Source of the DNA: Acidobacteriaceae bacterium
GTDB taxonomy: Bacteria > Acidobacteriota > Terriglobia > Terriglobales > Acidobacteriaceae
Direction: 5' to 3'
DNA length: 53,568 nt
Assembly: GCA_003131315.1 (NCBI GenBank)
Contig: PKUV01000013.1
Coordinates: forward strand, 1-53,568
The notes beneath the pieces were generated by a model. The model was not told the origin of the DNA. It saw only the letters and a program-made list of their open reading frames with translations, and ran no database searches. The position numbers and the translations under genes were made by a program. Shown here in pieces: positions 45,696 to 53,530 of this stretch; within the stretch, counting starts at the first letter, position 1, and each line of letters begins with the position of its first letter.

Positions 45696-47423
45696 TTACG
45701 CAGAATCGGGCTCGGAAGCGGTCAGGGTGAACAAAAAAGTCGAGCCGTGGTTGAGCTCGCTCTCGGCACGAATCGTTCCCTCGTGTGCCAGAACTATATG
45801 CTTGGCGATGGCGAGTCCGAGCCCAGTGCCCCCGGATTCCCGCGAGCGAGCTTTATCGACGCGGTAGAAACGCTCGAAAAGACGGGGCAGATGCTCGGAG
45901 GAAATACCGGGTCCGAAGTCCCTGACGTAGAATTCGACGCCGCTCGCAGCCGCGCGGGCTCCGAGAATAACTTTTTTTCCCGACGCCGCGTACTTCAATG
46001 CATTCTCGATTAGGTTGGAAAAAATCTGGTGGATGGCTTCGCGATCCGCATTCACATGGCTGGCGGGGACTGAGTTCTCAATCACCAGTTCGACTCCATA
46101 CGAGCGCGCCACTTCACGGAAGCTTTCCAGAGCATCGTGCAGCAGTTCCTCGACGCTGGCCGGCTGCGCGTCGAACCTCTGCTCGCCCGATTCCACGCGC
46201 GCCAGAGTGAGCAGGTCCTCCGTAAGGCGCGACATGCGGGCCGCGTTCTTGCGGATGATTTCCAGGAAATCGCGCACGTGCTTGTCTTCGAGAGGACTGT
46301 CGAGCAGCGTCTCGGTGTATCCCTGGATGGAAGTCAGCGGAGTGCGCAGCTCGTGCGAAACGTTGGCGATGAAATCGCGGCGGGTCTTTTCCATGCGCTC
46401 GGTCTCCGTGAGATCGCGGAGCACGGCGACGGCGCCGCCTCCGGGCATGGGTGCCGCGGTGACGTCGAAGGTGCGGCCGGAAGCGATGGTGTTCGAGCGC
46501 GCGGAAGTGACGACCTGATCGCGCGCCGCTTCTTGAATCGCGGCGAGAAAGTCCGGGTCGCGGACGCTGTCGATCAACGGCGCATTCAGCCGGGGAGCAC
46601 GAAGCAGCAGACGGTCCATGCCGCGATTGGCCCACTGCACGCGCCCGTCGACATCGACCGCAATCACAGCGTCCTGCATGCTGTTGAGGAGAGTTTCCAG
46701 TTCCCGCTGGCTGGTTTGAACGCGAGCGAAACTTTCTTCCACACGGCGCGTCGTCTTATCGAGTGCGGACGCCACCTGCCCGATCTCGTCACTCGAAGTG
46801 GACGCGATTCTGGCGGTCAGATCCCCGTTGGCCACGCGCTCGGCAAAGTTCACGATCCGCTGTAGACGCCGGCCAACATATTGAGAAGCGACCGTCGCCA
46901 CCATCACCGCGAAAACAAAAGCGGTGAGCGATCCCCAGAACAGGGCCACGCCCAGCGGACGATCCGTAATTTCGATCTCGGGCAACGGATACGCCAGACG
47001 CACCGCCCCTCCAGAAACCGGCGCCGCCACGTACACGAAAGGAACGGCAAGAGTTTGACTCTTGCGTTCATCCACGCCGACTTCGCCGGCGAGGGCGGAA
47101 ACAAACTCCCTGCGACGCGCGTGATTCTCCATCGTGCTGGGATCGGCTTCCGAATCGGCCAGCACCTTGCCGGTTGGATCGATGACGGTGGCGCGGGCTC
47201 CCGCCGCCTGACCCTCCTGGGAGGTGATGTCGGCCAGGGAGTGCTGCCGGTCCGTCTCCACGCGATGGGCAAACATCAAGGTTTTCTGTTTGAGATTGAG
47301 CTTGATCTGCTCGCGCAGGGTGCGTTCCCAGACCTTGTGCACGGTCAACTGCAACGTGATCGCGGTTACGCCAATCACCAGCAGAAACATAAACATCAAT
47401 TTAACGAAGATGCGACTTCTCAA
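45696..47423 (-). CDS. phoR: Sensor histidine kinase, PhoR-like
   Basis: Membrane kinase of 575 residues. Domains in order: helix 1 (about 8-28), periplasmic sensor, helix 2 (about 170-190), HAMP, PAS (about 245-355), HisKA with NVSHELRTPL (phosphorylated His), and HATPase with IFSNLIENALKYA, FGPGISSEHLPRLFERFYR and GTGLGLAIAKHIV. The gene starts with TTG overlapping the phoB-like stop (TTGA), so the two are translationally coupled. Assignment to phosphate sensing rests on the neighbouring phoU; the periplasmic domain alone would not prove it. Confidence 0.88.
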   Translation of the reverse strand: MRSRIFVKLMFMFLLVIGVTAITLQLTVHKVWERTLREQIKLNLKQKTLMFAHRVETDRQHSLADITSQEGQAAGARATVIDPTGKVLADSEADPSTMENHARRREFVSALAGEVGVDERKSQTLAVPFVYVAAPVSGGAVRLAYPLPEIEITDRPLGVALFWGSLTAFVFAVMVATVASQYVGRRLQRIVNFAERVANGDLTARIASTSSDEIGQVASALDKTTRRVEESFARVQTSQRELETLLNSMQDAVIAVDVDGRVQWANRGMDRLLLRAPRLNAPLIDSVRDPDFLAAIQEAARDQVVTSARSNTIASGRTFDVTAAPMPGGGAVAVLRDLTETERMEKTRRDFIANVSHELRTPLTSIQGYTETLLDSPLEDKHVRDFLEIIRKNAARMSRLTEDLLTLARVESGEQRFDAQPASVEELLHDALESFREVARSYGVELVIENSVPASHVNADREAIHQIFSNLIENALKYAASGKKVILGARAAASGVEFYVRDFGPGISSEHLPRLFERFYRVDKARSRESGGTGLGLAIAKHIVLAHEGTIRAESELNHGSTFLFTLTASEPDSA

Positions 47424-48112
47424 CGCGCGACCTCAAAGCGGTACCCGGCCCCCCGCACCGTCTTCAAGTATCGCGGGTTCTCCGGATCGGGCTCAATCTT
47501 TTCACGGATGCGTCGCACATAAACGTCCACCGAGCGCGGCGTGACGTACGCCGTATCGCGCCAGACCGAGTCGAGCAACTGGTCGCGAGTGAAAACGCGT
47601 CCGGCGTGTCGCATGAAGTGGTCGAGCAGCCGGAATTCGGTGGCCGTGGTCGGCACTTGTTCCCCGCGAACGGTCAGCGTCATCGCGCCGGGGTCAATGT
47701 GAATTTCGTCAATCTTGGTTGGGAGGGGCGGCAGCGGCCGCTCAAAACGACGCAGAACCGCTTTGACACGAGCCACCAGTTCGCGCGGGCTGAAAGGCTT
47801 GGGGATGTAGTCGTCGGCGCCCAACTCCAACCCCAGAACCCGATCCGCTTCGCCGCTCTTGGCGGTCAGGAAAATCACCGGGACCGACGCCAGCGACACC
47901 GACTGCCGGATCTGGCGGCAAAGTTCCAGACCGTCTTTTCCGGGCACCATGATGTCCAGCAGAAACAACGCCGGACGCTGGCGTTCAGCGTCGACAATGA
48001 CCAGATTGCCGGTCGAGTAGAGTCGCACGTTGAAGCTGGCCCCTTCCAGATGATGGCGAACCAGGCGGGAAATATCGGGGTCGTCTTCCACTACATAGAT
48101 CGTCGGCTTCAC
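47420..48112 (-). CDS. phoB: Response regulator, PhoB-like (OmpR family)
   Basis: Two-domain regulator, about 230 residues from a GTG at 48112 (VKPTIYVVEDD); a TTG 13 codons upstream is also possible. The receiver has VVEDDPDISR, LFLLDIMVPGKDG with the phosphorylated Asp, FLTAKSG and IPKPFSPRELVAR. The C-terminal winged helix includes TATEFRLLDHFMRHAGRVFTRDQLLD and TPRSVDVYVRRIREKIE. It lies directly upstream of the kinase gene and in the same cluster as phoU, so control of phosphate genes is likely. Confidence 0.9.
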   Translation of the reverse strand: MKPTIYVVEDDPDISRLVRHHLEGASFNVRLYSTGNLVIVDAERQRPALFLLDIMVPGKDGLELCRQIRQSVSLASVPVIFLTAKSGEADRVLGLELGADDYIPKPFSPRELVARVKAVLRRFERPLPPLPTKIDEIHIDPGAMTLTVRGEQVPTTATEFRLLDHFMRHAGRVFTRDQLLDSVWRDTAYVTPRSVDVYVRRIREKIEPDPENPRYLKTVRGAGYRFEVAR

Positions 48113-48188
48113 GCGACCATTGTAGCTGGGAAGTGTGTCAATTCGATACAAGAAGCGGGAGGGGTAGTGGTGCAGATTGGCAGAGAGT

Positions 48189-48344
48189 CCACCACGGAGA
48201 CACGGAGAAAATTAGTCATTGAGCAATTTGTCATTTGGTAATTTGAAACCGCTCCCGCGCCCTTGATCTCGATTTTCAATCGCCAAATGACCCGGTTACA
48301 AGATTCCCCAATTCTTCTCCGTGGCTCCGTGCCTCCGTGGTGGG
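48189..48344. repeat. Nested word-repeat palindrome (CACGGAG outside, CATTTGG inside)
   Basis: Outer arms CCACCACGGAGACACGGAG (48189-48207) and CTCCGTGCCTCCGTGGTGG (48324-48342). Inner arms GTCATTTGGTAATTTGAAA and TTTTCAATCGCCAAATGAC lie around 48228-48290. Two word families are nested in one palindrome between phoB and tsaD. Confidence 0.75.
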
Positions 48345-48430
48345 TGTTGGGTTCGAGCGGCAATTGGGCATGAATCCGAAATTCAGACTGAGACACTACC
48401 AGCGGAGGAGAACATTCCGCGGCGGCCCAC

Positions 48431-49582
48431 TCAACGCAGGGACATTCCGGCATCGGCGGAAAAATCCATGGGGACAAATTCCTGGCGCAGAAATTTCGGA
48501 AAGGCTGCGGCTGCGATCATGGCGGCATTGTCGGTGGAAAGCGCGCGGGACGGAAAGAAAACGGGAAGGCCCTGCATCCCCGCTTCGCGCTCAAACGTGG
48601 TCCGCAATTCCTGGTTGGCGGCAACGCCGCCGCTTACGAAGAGAGTGCGAACGTCATACTCGCGCGCCGCAGCCAGCGTCTTTGCGACGAGATCGTTGAC
48701 CATGGAGCGCTGGAAAGATGCCACCAGGTTGAGGGTTTGCCGGTCGCAGAGCCTGAGGCAGTCTTCGAGCATCGGCTTCTCGATGCCCGCGAGCGCCTGG
48801 CGGCGAACCTCGATCGCGGGTTTCAAGTTCTGCGTCTCGACGTAACGCAAAACCGCCGTCTTGATTCCGCTGTAAGAAAAATCGAAGTGAGGCCCATCTT
48901 CTTCCGCTGAGGGTTGCTTGTGATTGCGCCGGTCCGGGTGCTTGATCTGCGAAATCTGGAATTTGACCGCGTGCGGATCGCCGTGCGGTGCGAGCCGGTC
49001 GATGATAGGTCCTCCGGGATAGCCCAGTCCCAGCAGCTTCGCGACTTTATCGAACGCTTCTCCGGCGGCGTCGTCGCGAGTGTGGCCGACGTTCCGGTAG
49101 GTCCAGAGATTTTCCTGCAACTGGGCGAGATAAAGATGTGTGTGGCCGCCAGAGACAACCAGCGCGAGCACCGGGAAATGAAGGTCGGCATTTTCGCTTT
49201 GCCGCTGCTCGAGCAATACGGCATGGATGTGTCCCTCAAGATGGTTCACGGCGATCAGTGGCTTCTCCAGCGCGAAGGCGAGCGCTTTGGCGTAGCTGAT
49301 GCCAACGAGCAGAGCGCCCGCCAGTCCCGGACCTTGCGTGACAGCGATGGCATCGACGGACTCATAAGTCTGTCCAGCCTCGGCCAATGCCTGGCGCACC
49401 ACCGGAACAATGGCGCGCAAGTGCTCGCGAGAGGCGAGTTCCGGAACCACTCCGCCATAAGGCTGGTGCGTGGCGATCTGCGAGGCAACCACGTTCGACA
49501 AAATCTGCTGCCCTGAGCGCACCACGGCGGCGCCTGTCTCATCGCAGGAGCTCTCGATGCCAAGGATGTGCGCGTCAGGCAT
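48431..49582 (-). CDS. tsaD: tRNA threonylcarbamoyladenosine transferase TsaD
   Basis: Transfers the threonylcarbamoyl group from its adenylate to A37 of ANN-decoding tRNAs, with TsaB and TsaE. The 383-residue product has the ASKHA fold start ILGIESSCDETGAAVV, the metal ligands in NHLEGHIHA, GGHTHL, and a C-terminal LFVSGGVAANQELR with the DNAAMIA metal-ligand segment. An apparent extra Asn/Lys-rich insert (SQIKHPDRRNHKQPSAEEDG) lies in the middle. TsaD is essential in most bacteria, so the gene is expected to be functional. The ATG start is clear; the gap upstream is filled by repeats. Confidence 0.96.
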   Translation of the reverse strand: MPDAHILGIESSCDETGAAVVRSGQQILSNVVASQIATHQPYGGVVPELASREHLRAIVPVVRQALAEAGQTYESVDAIAVTQGPGLAGALLVGISYAKALAFALEKPLIAVNHLEGHIHAVLLEQRQSENADLHFPVLALVVSGGHTHLYLAQLQENLWTYRNVGHTRDDAAGEAFDKVAKLLGLGYPGGPIIDRLAPHGDPHAVKFQISQIKHPDRRNHKQPSAEEDGPHFDFSYSGIKTAVLRYVETQNLKPAIEVRRQALAGIEKPMLEDCLRLCDRQTLNLVASFQRSMVNDLVAKTLAAAREYDVRTLFVSGGVAANQELRTTFEREAGMQGLPVFFPSRALSTDNAAMIAAAAFPKFLRQEFVPMDFSADAGMSLR

Positions 49583-49626
49583 AATTAGCTCTTAGCTCTT
49601 AGCTGTTGGCTCTTAGCTATTTAGCT
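49582..49626. repeat. TTAGCTCTTAGC words
   Basis: One-armed tandem words TTAGCTCTTAGCTCTTAGC, TGTTGGCTCTTAGC and TATTTAGC directly upstream of tsaD. Same word as at 2230-2302. Confidence 0.65.
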
Positions 49627-49649
49627 TTCTAGTTTACGCGACTGCCGAC

Positions 49650-49783
49650 TAGAGCTGGTTTCATAAATCGGTTTTGGGTAGGGCACGGCTTCAGCCGTGC
49701 CGTTCAGGGCCTGAAAGAATGCGGGCTTTAGCCCCTGAGGGACGTGCCTTCCGGGTTGAAAGGAATTTATGAAACCAGCTCTA
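49650..49783. mobile_element. MITE-like element with 18-bp perfect terminal repeats
   Basis: 134 bp. Ends TAGAGCTGGTTTCATAAA (49650-49667) and its exact complement (49766-49783) enclose GGCACGGC-TTCA-GCCGTGCC and GCGGGCTTTAGCCC hairpins. No coding capacity. The right end is seven bases from the cca start codon, so the element forms most of the cca upstream region. TA at both edges would fit a TA target duplication, but is ambiguous because the ends are palindromic. Confidence 0.8.
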
Positions 49784-49790
49784 ACTACCG

Positions 49791-51164
49791 ATGTCTGACG
49801 CTAAACAACTCGCGACGGAAATCGTTCTCACGCTGCGCGAGCGCGGACACCGGGCCTACTTCGCCGGCGGATGTGTCCGCGACCTGCTGCTTGGCCGCGA
49901 GCCTGCCGACTACGACGTTTCGACCGACGCTACTCCGCGGCAGGTCATGCAAATCTTCCCGCAGACTTTCGCCGTCGGGGAGCAGTTCGGGGTGGTGCTC
50001 GTGCCGCTCCAACACGACGGCTCCCCTACCACGCTCCCCGGTGGAGCGACGGGCGCCCTCGCCCGTCACGCCGCCATCATCGAGGTCGCGACTTTTCGCT
50101 CGGATGTGGGCTACTCCGATGGCCGTCATCCCGACGAGGTTCGCTTTACTAAAGATCCCCGTGAAGACGTGCAGCGCCGGGATTTCACGATCAACGGCAT
50201 GATGCTCGATCCGGCGACAAACGAGATTTTGGATTTTGTCGGCGGGCGCGACGATCTGAAGGCCGGAATCGTGCGCGCCGTCGGCGAGCCCGAACGCCGC
50301 TTTGCCGAGGACAAACTGCGTATGCTCCGCGCCGTGCGTTTTGCGGCGCGCTTCGATTACAAGATCGATCCGGCGACTCTGGCGGCGATACAGCGGCTGG
50401 CGGTTCACATTCACCAAGTTTCGTGCGAGCGGGTGCGCGAAGAACTGACGAAGATGCTCACGGAGGGTCGCGCCCGCCGCGCCTTTGAACTACTCGACAC
50501 GAGCGGCCTCTTGCCAGAAGTTCTGCCGGAAATCGCCGCCATGAGGGGAGTGGAGCAGCCGCCACAGTATCATCCCGAGGGTGACGTGTTCGTGCACACG
50601 CTGCTTCTGTTGGAGAAACTGCAGGCAGGCTGTTCGAAGACGCTCGCGTGGGGGGCGCTGCTCCACGATGTGGGCAAGCCGCCGACATTCCGCGTCTCTC
50701 CCGACCGCATCCGCTTCGATGGCCACGTGGAAGTTGGCGTGAAGATGGCCGCCGAAATCTGCCGTCGGCTGCGCTTCTCAAACTACGAGACCGATCGGAT
50801 TCTGGCGCTGGTCGACAATCACATGCGCTTTGCCGACGTGCAGCGTATGAAGCAATCCACGCTGAAGAAGTTTTTTCGCTTGCCTGCCTTTGACGAGCAT
50901 CTGGAGTTGCACCGCATGGACTGTCTTTCCAGCCATGCCCAACTCGATTCGTATGAGTACTCACGCGAGCAGTTGTGTTCTTTGCCTCCCGAAGCGATTC
51001 GACCGGAGCCGCTGATGACCGGGCTCGACTTGATTGCAGCCGGATATGAGCCCGGACCACGCTTCAAAGAAATCCTGACCATGATCGAAGACGCGCAACT
51101 CGAAGGCCGCGTGGCAACGCGCGCAGCGGCAATGGAGTTGGTAGCGCGCGAATTTCCGCTCTGA
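49791..51164 (+). CDS. cca: CCA tRNA nucleotidyltransferase with HD domain
   Basis: Adds or repairs the 3' CCA end of tRNAs. 457 residues: nucleotidyltransferase head FAGGCVRDLLLGREPADYDVSTDATP with the catalytic D-x-D, RRDFTINGMM, and the ERRFAEDKLRMLRAVRFAARF region. An HD-type domain follows with ALLHDVGKPP. Between the palm-domain strands VVLVPLQ and IIEVATFRSD lies an in-frame insert of about 20 residues (SPTTLPGGATGALARHA), encoded by a palindromic GGTGGAGCG element at 50040-50066. The gene stays open, so function is probably kept. The start lies immediately after a MITE-like element and lacks a visible ribosome-binding site. Confidence 0.93.
   Translation: MSDAKQLATEIVLTLRERGHRAYFAGGCVRDLLLGREPADYDVSTDATPRQVMQIFPQTFAVGEQFGVVLVPLQHDGSPTTLPGGATGALARHAAIIEVATFRSDVGYSDGRHPDEVRFTKDPREDVQRRDFTINGMMLDPATNEILDFVGGRDDLKAGIVRAVGEPERRFAEDKLRMLRAVRFAARFDYKIDPATLAAIQRLAVHIHQVSCERVREELTKMLTEGRARRAFELLDTSGLLPEVLPEIAAMRGVEQPPQYHPEGDVFVHTLLLLEKLQAGCSKTLAWGALLHDVGKPPTFRVSPDRIRFDGHVEVGVKMAAEICRRLRFSNYETDRILALVDNHMRFADVQRMKQSTLKKFFRLPAFDEHLELHRMDCLSSHAQLDSYEYSREQLCSLPPEAIRPEPLMTGLDLIAAGYEPGPRFKEILTMIEDAQLEGRVATRAAAMELVAREFPL
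50032..50066. repeat. Palindromic element inside cca
   Basis: CGCTCC-CCGGT-GGAGCG followed by CGGGCG-CCCT-CGCCCG, matching the left half of the 40394-40449 element (GGTGGAGCG, CGGGCG, CGCCCG at the same spacing). It is translated in frame. Confidence 0.75.
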
Positions 51165-51288
51165 AGCCCTGCGGATCAGGTCATTCAGTGCAACTGAGCA
51201 CGCCCTAAGCCTCGGGTGCCACCTCCCAAGCCAGCCGCGAGATTCGCTTGTAGAGTCCGGACCCCATTCCGCGATACCATCTCTGGTG

Positions 51289-51876
51289 ATGCTCCGCGAA
51301 GCTACCATCGAACCCCGCCAGGAAATCCTGCGCACCGCCGCTCGCCTCTTTCAACAGCAGGGATACGATGCCACTTCTATGAACGATGTCGCCGCCGCCC
51401 TCAAACTCTCCAAGGGCGGCCTCTATCACCACTTCCAGTCAAAGGACGAAATCCTGTTCGATATCATGTCGCACGCCATGGACATCACCGAGGAACGGGT
51501 CATCAATGTGGTGCGTCGCATCGACGGAGCCGAAGAGCGCCTGCGCACGCTGATCCGGCTGCACATCCAGGTTGTGCTCAGTCCCGAAGACCGTGAGATT
51601 ACGGTCATGCTGCACGAGAACCATCCCCTGCCGCCAGCGCTCCGCCGCAAGATCAACGGACGCAAGAAGGATTACCTGGTCTTCGTGGAGAACCTCATCG
51701 CCGACGTCCAGCGCAAGCGCAATTCCCCGTCGTCGGTCACGCCGCGCGCTGCCGCCTTTGCCCTGGCCGGCATGATCAACTGGATCTATCAGTGGTACAA
51801 GCCCGACGGCCCGCTAACCGGCGAAGCCATCGTGCGTCAGTACACGGATATTTTTTTTCGAGGCGCGTTGGGGTGA
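51289..51876 (+). CDS. TetR-family transcriptional regulator
   Basis: 195 residues from the ATG at 51289 (one GTG codon earlier is possible). The N-terminal helix-turn-helix EILRTAARLFQQQGYDATSMNDVAAALKLSKGGLYHHFQSKDEIL is a textbook TetR DNA-binding domain. The C-terminal ligand domain (MHEN-HPLPPALRRKINGRKKDYL...WYKPDGPLTGEAIVRQYTDIFFRG) resembles regulators of fatty-acid or acyl-CoA genes. The target is not visible; no divergent gene shares its 5' region, so control of distant genes or itself is likely. Confidence 0.9.
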   Translation: MLREATIEPRQEILRTAARLFQQQGYDATSMNDVAAALKLSKGGLYHHFQSKDEILFDIMSHAMDITEERVINVVRRIDGAEERLRTLIRLHIQVVLSPEDREITVMLHENHPLPPALRRKINGRKKDYLVFVENLIADVQRKRNSPSSVTPRAAAFALAGMINWIYQWYKPDGPLTGEAIVRQYTDIFFRGALG

Positions 51877-51899
51877 AGCAGTACTCAGCACCCAGAATC

Positions 51900-52020
51900 A
51901 GGCGCAGAAACGCGGCTTGCCACGTCTTTTCGCAAACACACGACAATTGACGGTTCGTATCAGGGCATCGCTTCAGCGATGCCGAAATCGGCGCGAGAGC
52001 AATGCGCCTTCAGGCGCTGC
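51900..52020. repeat. Decayed palindromic elements between tetR and fpr
   Basis: AAACGCGGCTTGCCACGTC at 51907-51925, then an inverted copy GGTTCGTATCAGGGCATCGC-like at 51954-51985 (GCATCGCTTCAGCGATGC), then GCGCCTTCAGGCGC. The region holds no gene. Confidence 0.6.
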
Positions 52021-52048
52021 ACGCCGGATGAGGAAACTGGGAACTTCC

Positions 52049-52825
52049 CTACTCGCCAGCCGCCTTCGCCGGCACCCAATACACTTCTTCCTTTAAGTTC
52101 TCTTTCTTGAAACCGATCCGCTTCAGGATGCCCTTCCCGTGCTCGACCATCTCCGGATGCCCGCACAGATACGCAATGCTATTCGCCGCGGTGCATCCCC
52201 ATTGGTCGGCGTACTTGCGAATCAGTTCGTCCACGCGTCCGACCTCGCCCGTCCAACTCTCGTCCTCCCACGGACGGCTCACCGCGAAAACGCAGCGAAA
52301 CCATGGCGCTTGTTTCGAGAAGTTTTCCAGCTCCTCGCGATAACCGAACTCCCACGACCGGCTGGCGCCGTTCAGCAGAAATAATTTGTGGTCGCCCCCA
52401 AACCTGCCTTCTTTCCAGTCCTTGAACAGCGTTCGCACATAGCTGACAAAAGGCGCGACTCCGGTCACGGTGCTGAGCATCAAGTGGTTCGTACGTTCCG
52501 GTTGTGCGGTATCGAATGTGAAGCGCCCCTTCGCAACTTTGCGCACCAGAACTTCATCGCCCAGCTGAAGGTCATACAGCGGAGGCGTTGTCTCGCCGTT
52601 CGGCACGAGTTCGAAGAAGAATTCAATCTCCCGCTCATAGGGCGACGAGACGATGGAATACGGCCGCTCCAGCCGCCGTGTGTCTTTTTCTACACCCAGT
52701 GTGGCGTACTGACCCGGCGCAAAAGCAAATTCTGCCCTAGGATCGACACGAATCATCCAGAGATCAGGCGCGAAATCCGCGCGCTCGGTAATACGGGCCC
52801 GGTAGTGCTTGTCATCCAGTGACAT
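52049..52825 (-). CDS. fpr: Ferredoxin-NADP reductase
   Basis: FAD-dependent oxidoreductase passing electrons between NADPH and ferredoxin or flavodoxin. 258 residues, typical for the bacterial Fpr type. FAD site: RPYSIVSSPYEREIEFFFE with the R-x-Y-S motif. NADP-binding half: STVTGVAPFVSYVRTL and LFLLNGASRSWEFGYREEL; the end YLCGHPEMVEHGKGILKRIGF and EVYWVPAKAAGE is typical. It lies after the candidate RNA gene on the same strand, with a palindrome in between. Physiological partner unknown. Confidence 0.93.
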   Translation of the reverse strand: MSLDDKHYRARITERADFAPDLWMIRVDPRAEFAFAPGQYATLGVEKDTRRLERPYSIVSSPYEREIEFFFELVPNGETTPPLYDLQLGDEVLVRKVAKGRFTFDTAQPERTNHLMLSTVTGVAPFVSYVRTLFKDWKEGRFGGDHKLFLLNGASRSWEFGYREELENFSKQAPWFRCVFAVSRPWEDESWTGEVGRVDELIRKYADQWGCTAANSIAYLCGHPEMVEHGKGILKRIGFKKENLKEEVYWVPAKAAGE

Positions 52826-53194
52826 TCAGTATCCCCTTGAATCGAAATGGCAAAGGCAGCGGCTTACGGCGAGGCGTCGCAAGGGCTCCCCGCCTTCTCC
52901 GGCCACTCTGGCGTCTAGAGACTTGTGCGCCAGACCCAGCAAATCCGTTTTACGTGCAAGTCCAGCACCACACTCAACCAGACATGCACTGCTGCTTGCC
53001 AATTCAATTTCTTGATTGAATCAATCGGAAAAATGATTCGAAGGGGAGTTCTCAGTTCCCGGTTCTCAGTCCGCAGGGATGGAGGCGGAGGCCGAACGAA
53101 GCAACGAAGTTGGACTCCGGCAAGTTGAACCGGCCCTAGCAAGAACCGGCGTTCCAGTTTTCCTGAGAACTGGGAACCGAGAACTGAGAACTGG
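52826..53194. repeat. Gene-free stretch holding a GAGAACTGGG word-repeat palindrome
   Basis: No gene is seen in 52826-53194. Left arm 53045-53070 (GAGTTCTCAGTTCCCGGTTC) and right arm 53163-53194 (CTGAGAACTGGGAACCGAGA) are inverted words that can pair around a loop of about 90 bases. The fpr promoter must lie to the left of this, but was not recognised. Confidence 0.7.
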
Positions 53195-53196
53195 CT

Positions 53197-53495
53197 CCTG
53201 AAAAAAGAACAGCCCGCAAGCTTTTCAGCCTGCGGGCTGCCCGGTGGACTGTTTGGGATTGACTGAGGTGGTCACTCTCGTGGCCCCTCGCTCACTCCGG
53301 TGCCCGGCACAGCCTGTGCCCGGCGGATCAGCCCATACTCACGGATTGTTTGCGAGAGATGGTTCCCGATTCCCCCGACCAAAGGTTCCTCGAAAACTCC
53401 CCTTAGAGCAACCGCCCTAAGACTCAGCCACCTCACCTGGTCTGGTACTACTGTGACTTTCAGAACTTGTGATCCGACCACCTCCTCTCCGGTGT
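53197..53495 (-). ncRNA. Candidate structured non-coding RNA, class unknown
   Basis: Minus-strand transcript of about 300 nt predicted from three independent signs: a strong promoter just upstream, a 9-bp perfect closing stem (GAGGUGGUC from 53476-53484 with GACCACCUC from 53265-53273), and a terminator at its end. Inside are further stems: GACCA/UGGUC, CUUAG/CUAAG, and CCGGGCACAG-GC-UGUGCCGGG. The reading frames inside do not look like protein. It is not recognisably tmRNA, RNase P (no GAGGAAAGUCC), SRP RNA or tRNA. A divergent 6S RNA is possible, but the multi-branched inner stems do not fit the usual rod. Confidence 0.55.
53201..53239 (-). terminator. Rho-independent terminator of the candidate RNA
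   Basis: Stem CAGCCCGCA (53210-53218) with TGCGGGCTG (53231-53239), 12-base loop, then on the minus strand TTCTTTTTTC. Strong and correctly oriented for leftward transcription. Confidence 0.8.
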
Positions 53496-53501
53496 AAGCG
53501 C

Positions 53502-53530
53502 AGAGTACAAAAAAGCCGGCTCGGCGTCAA
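53502..53530 (-). promoter_or_regulatory. Strong sigma-70-type promoter of the candidate RNA
   Basis: Minus-strand TTGACG (53525-53530), 17-base spacer, TACTCT (53502-53507); start predicted near 53495. Confidence 0.65.

Noticed and set aside
44711-45730. Open frame of 339 codons opposite phoU
   Set aside because: Antisense shadow; the PhoU repeats on the minus strand are clear, and this frame runs through a palindromic repeat.
53380-53440. A tRNA-Ser-like string (GGUGGCUGAGU) inside the candidate RNA
   Set aside because: No acceptor stem, no anticodon stem in register and no TTCRANY T-loop; it is not a tRNA.
53197-53495. Calling the RNA 6S RNA outright
   Set aside because: The closing stem and length are loosely compatible, but the inner part folds into several branches instead of a rod with a central bubble; left unclassified.
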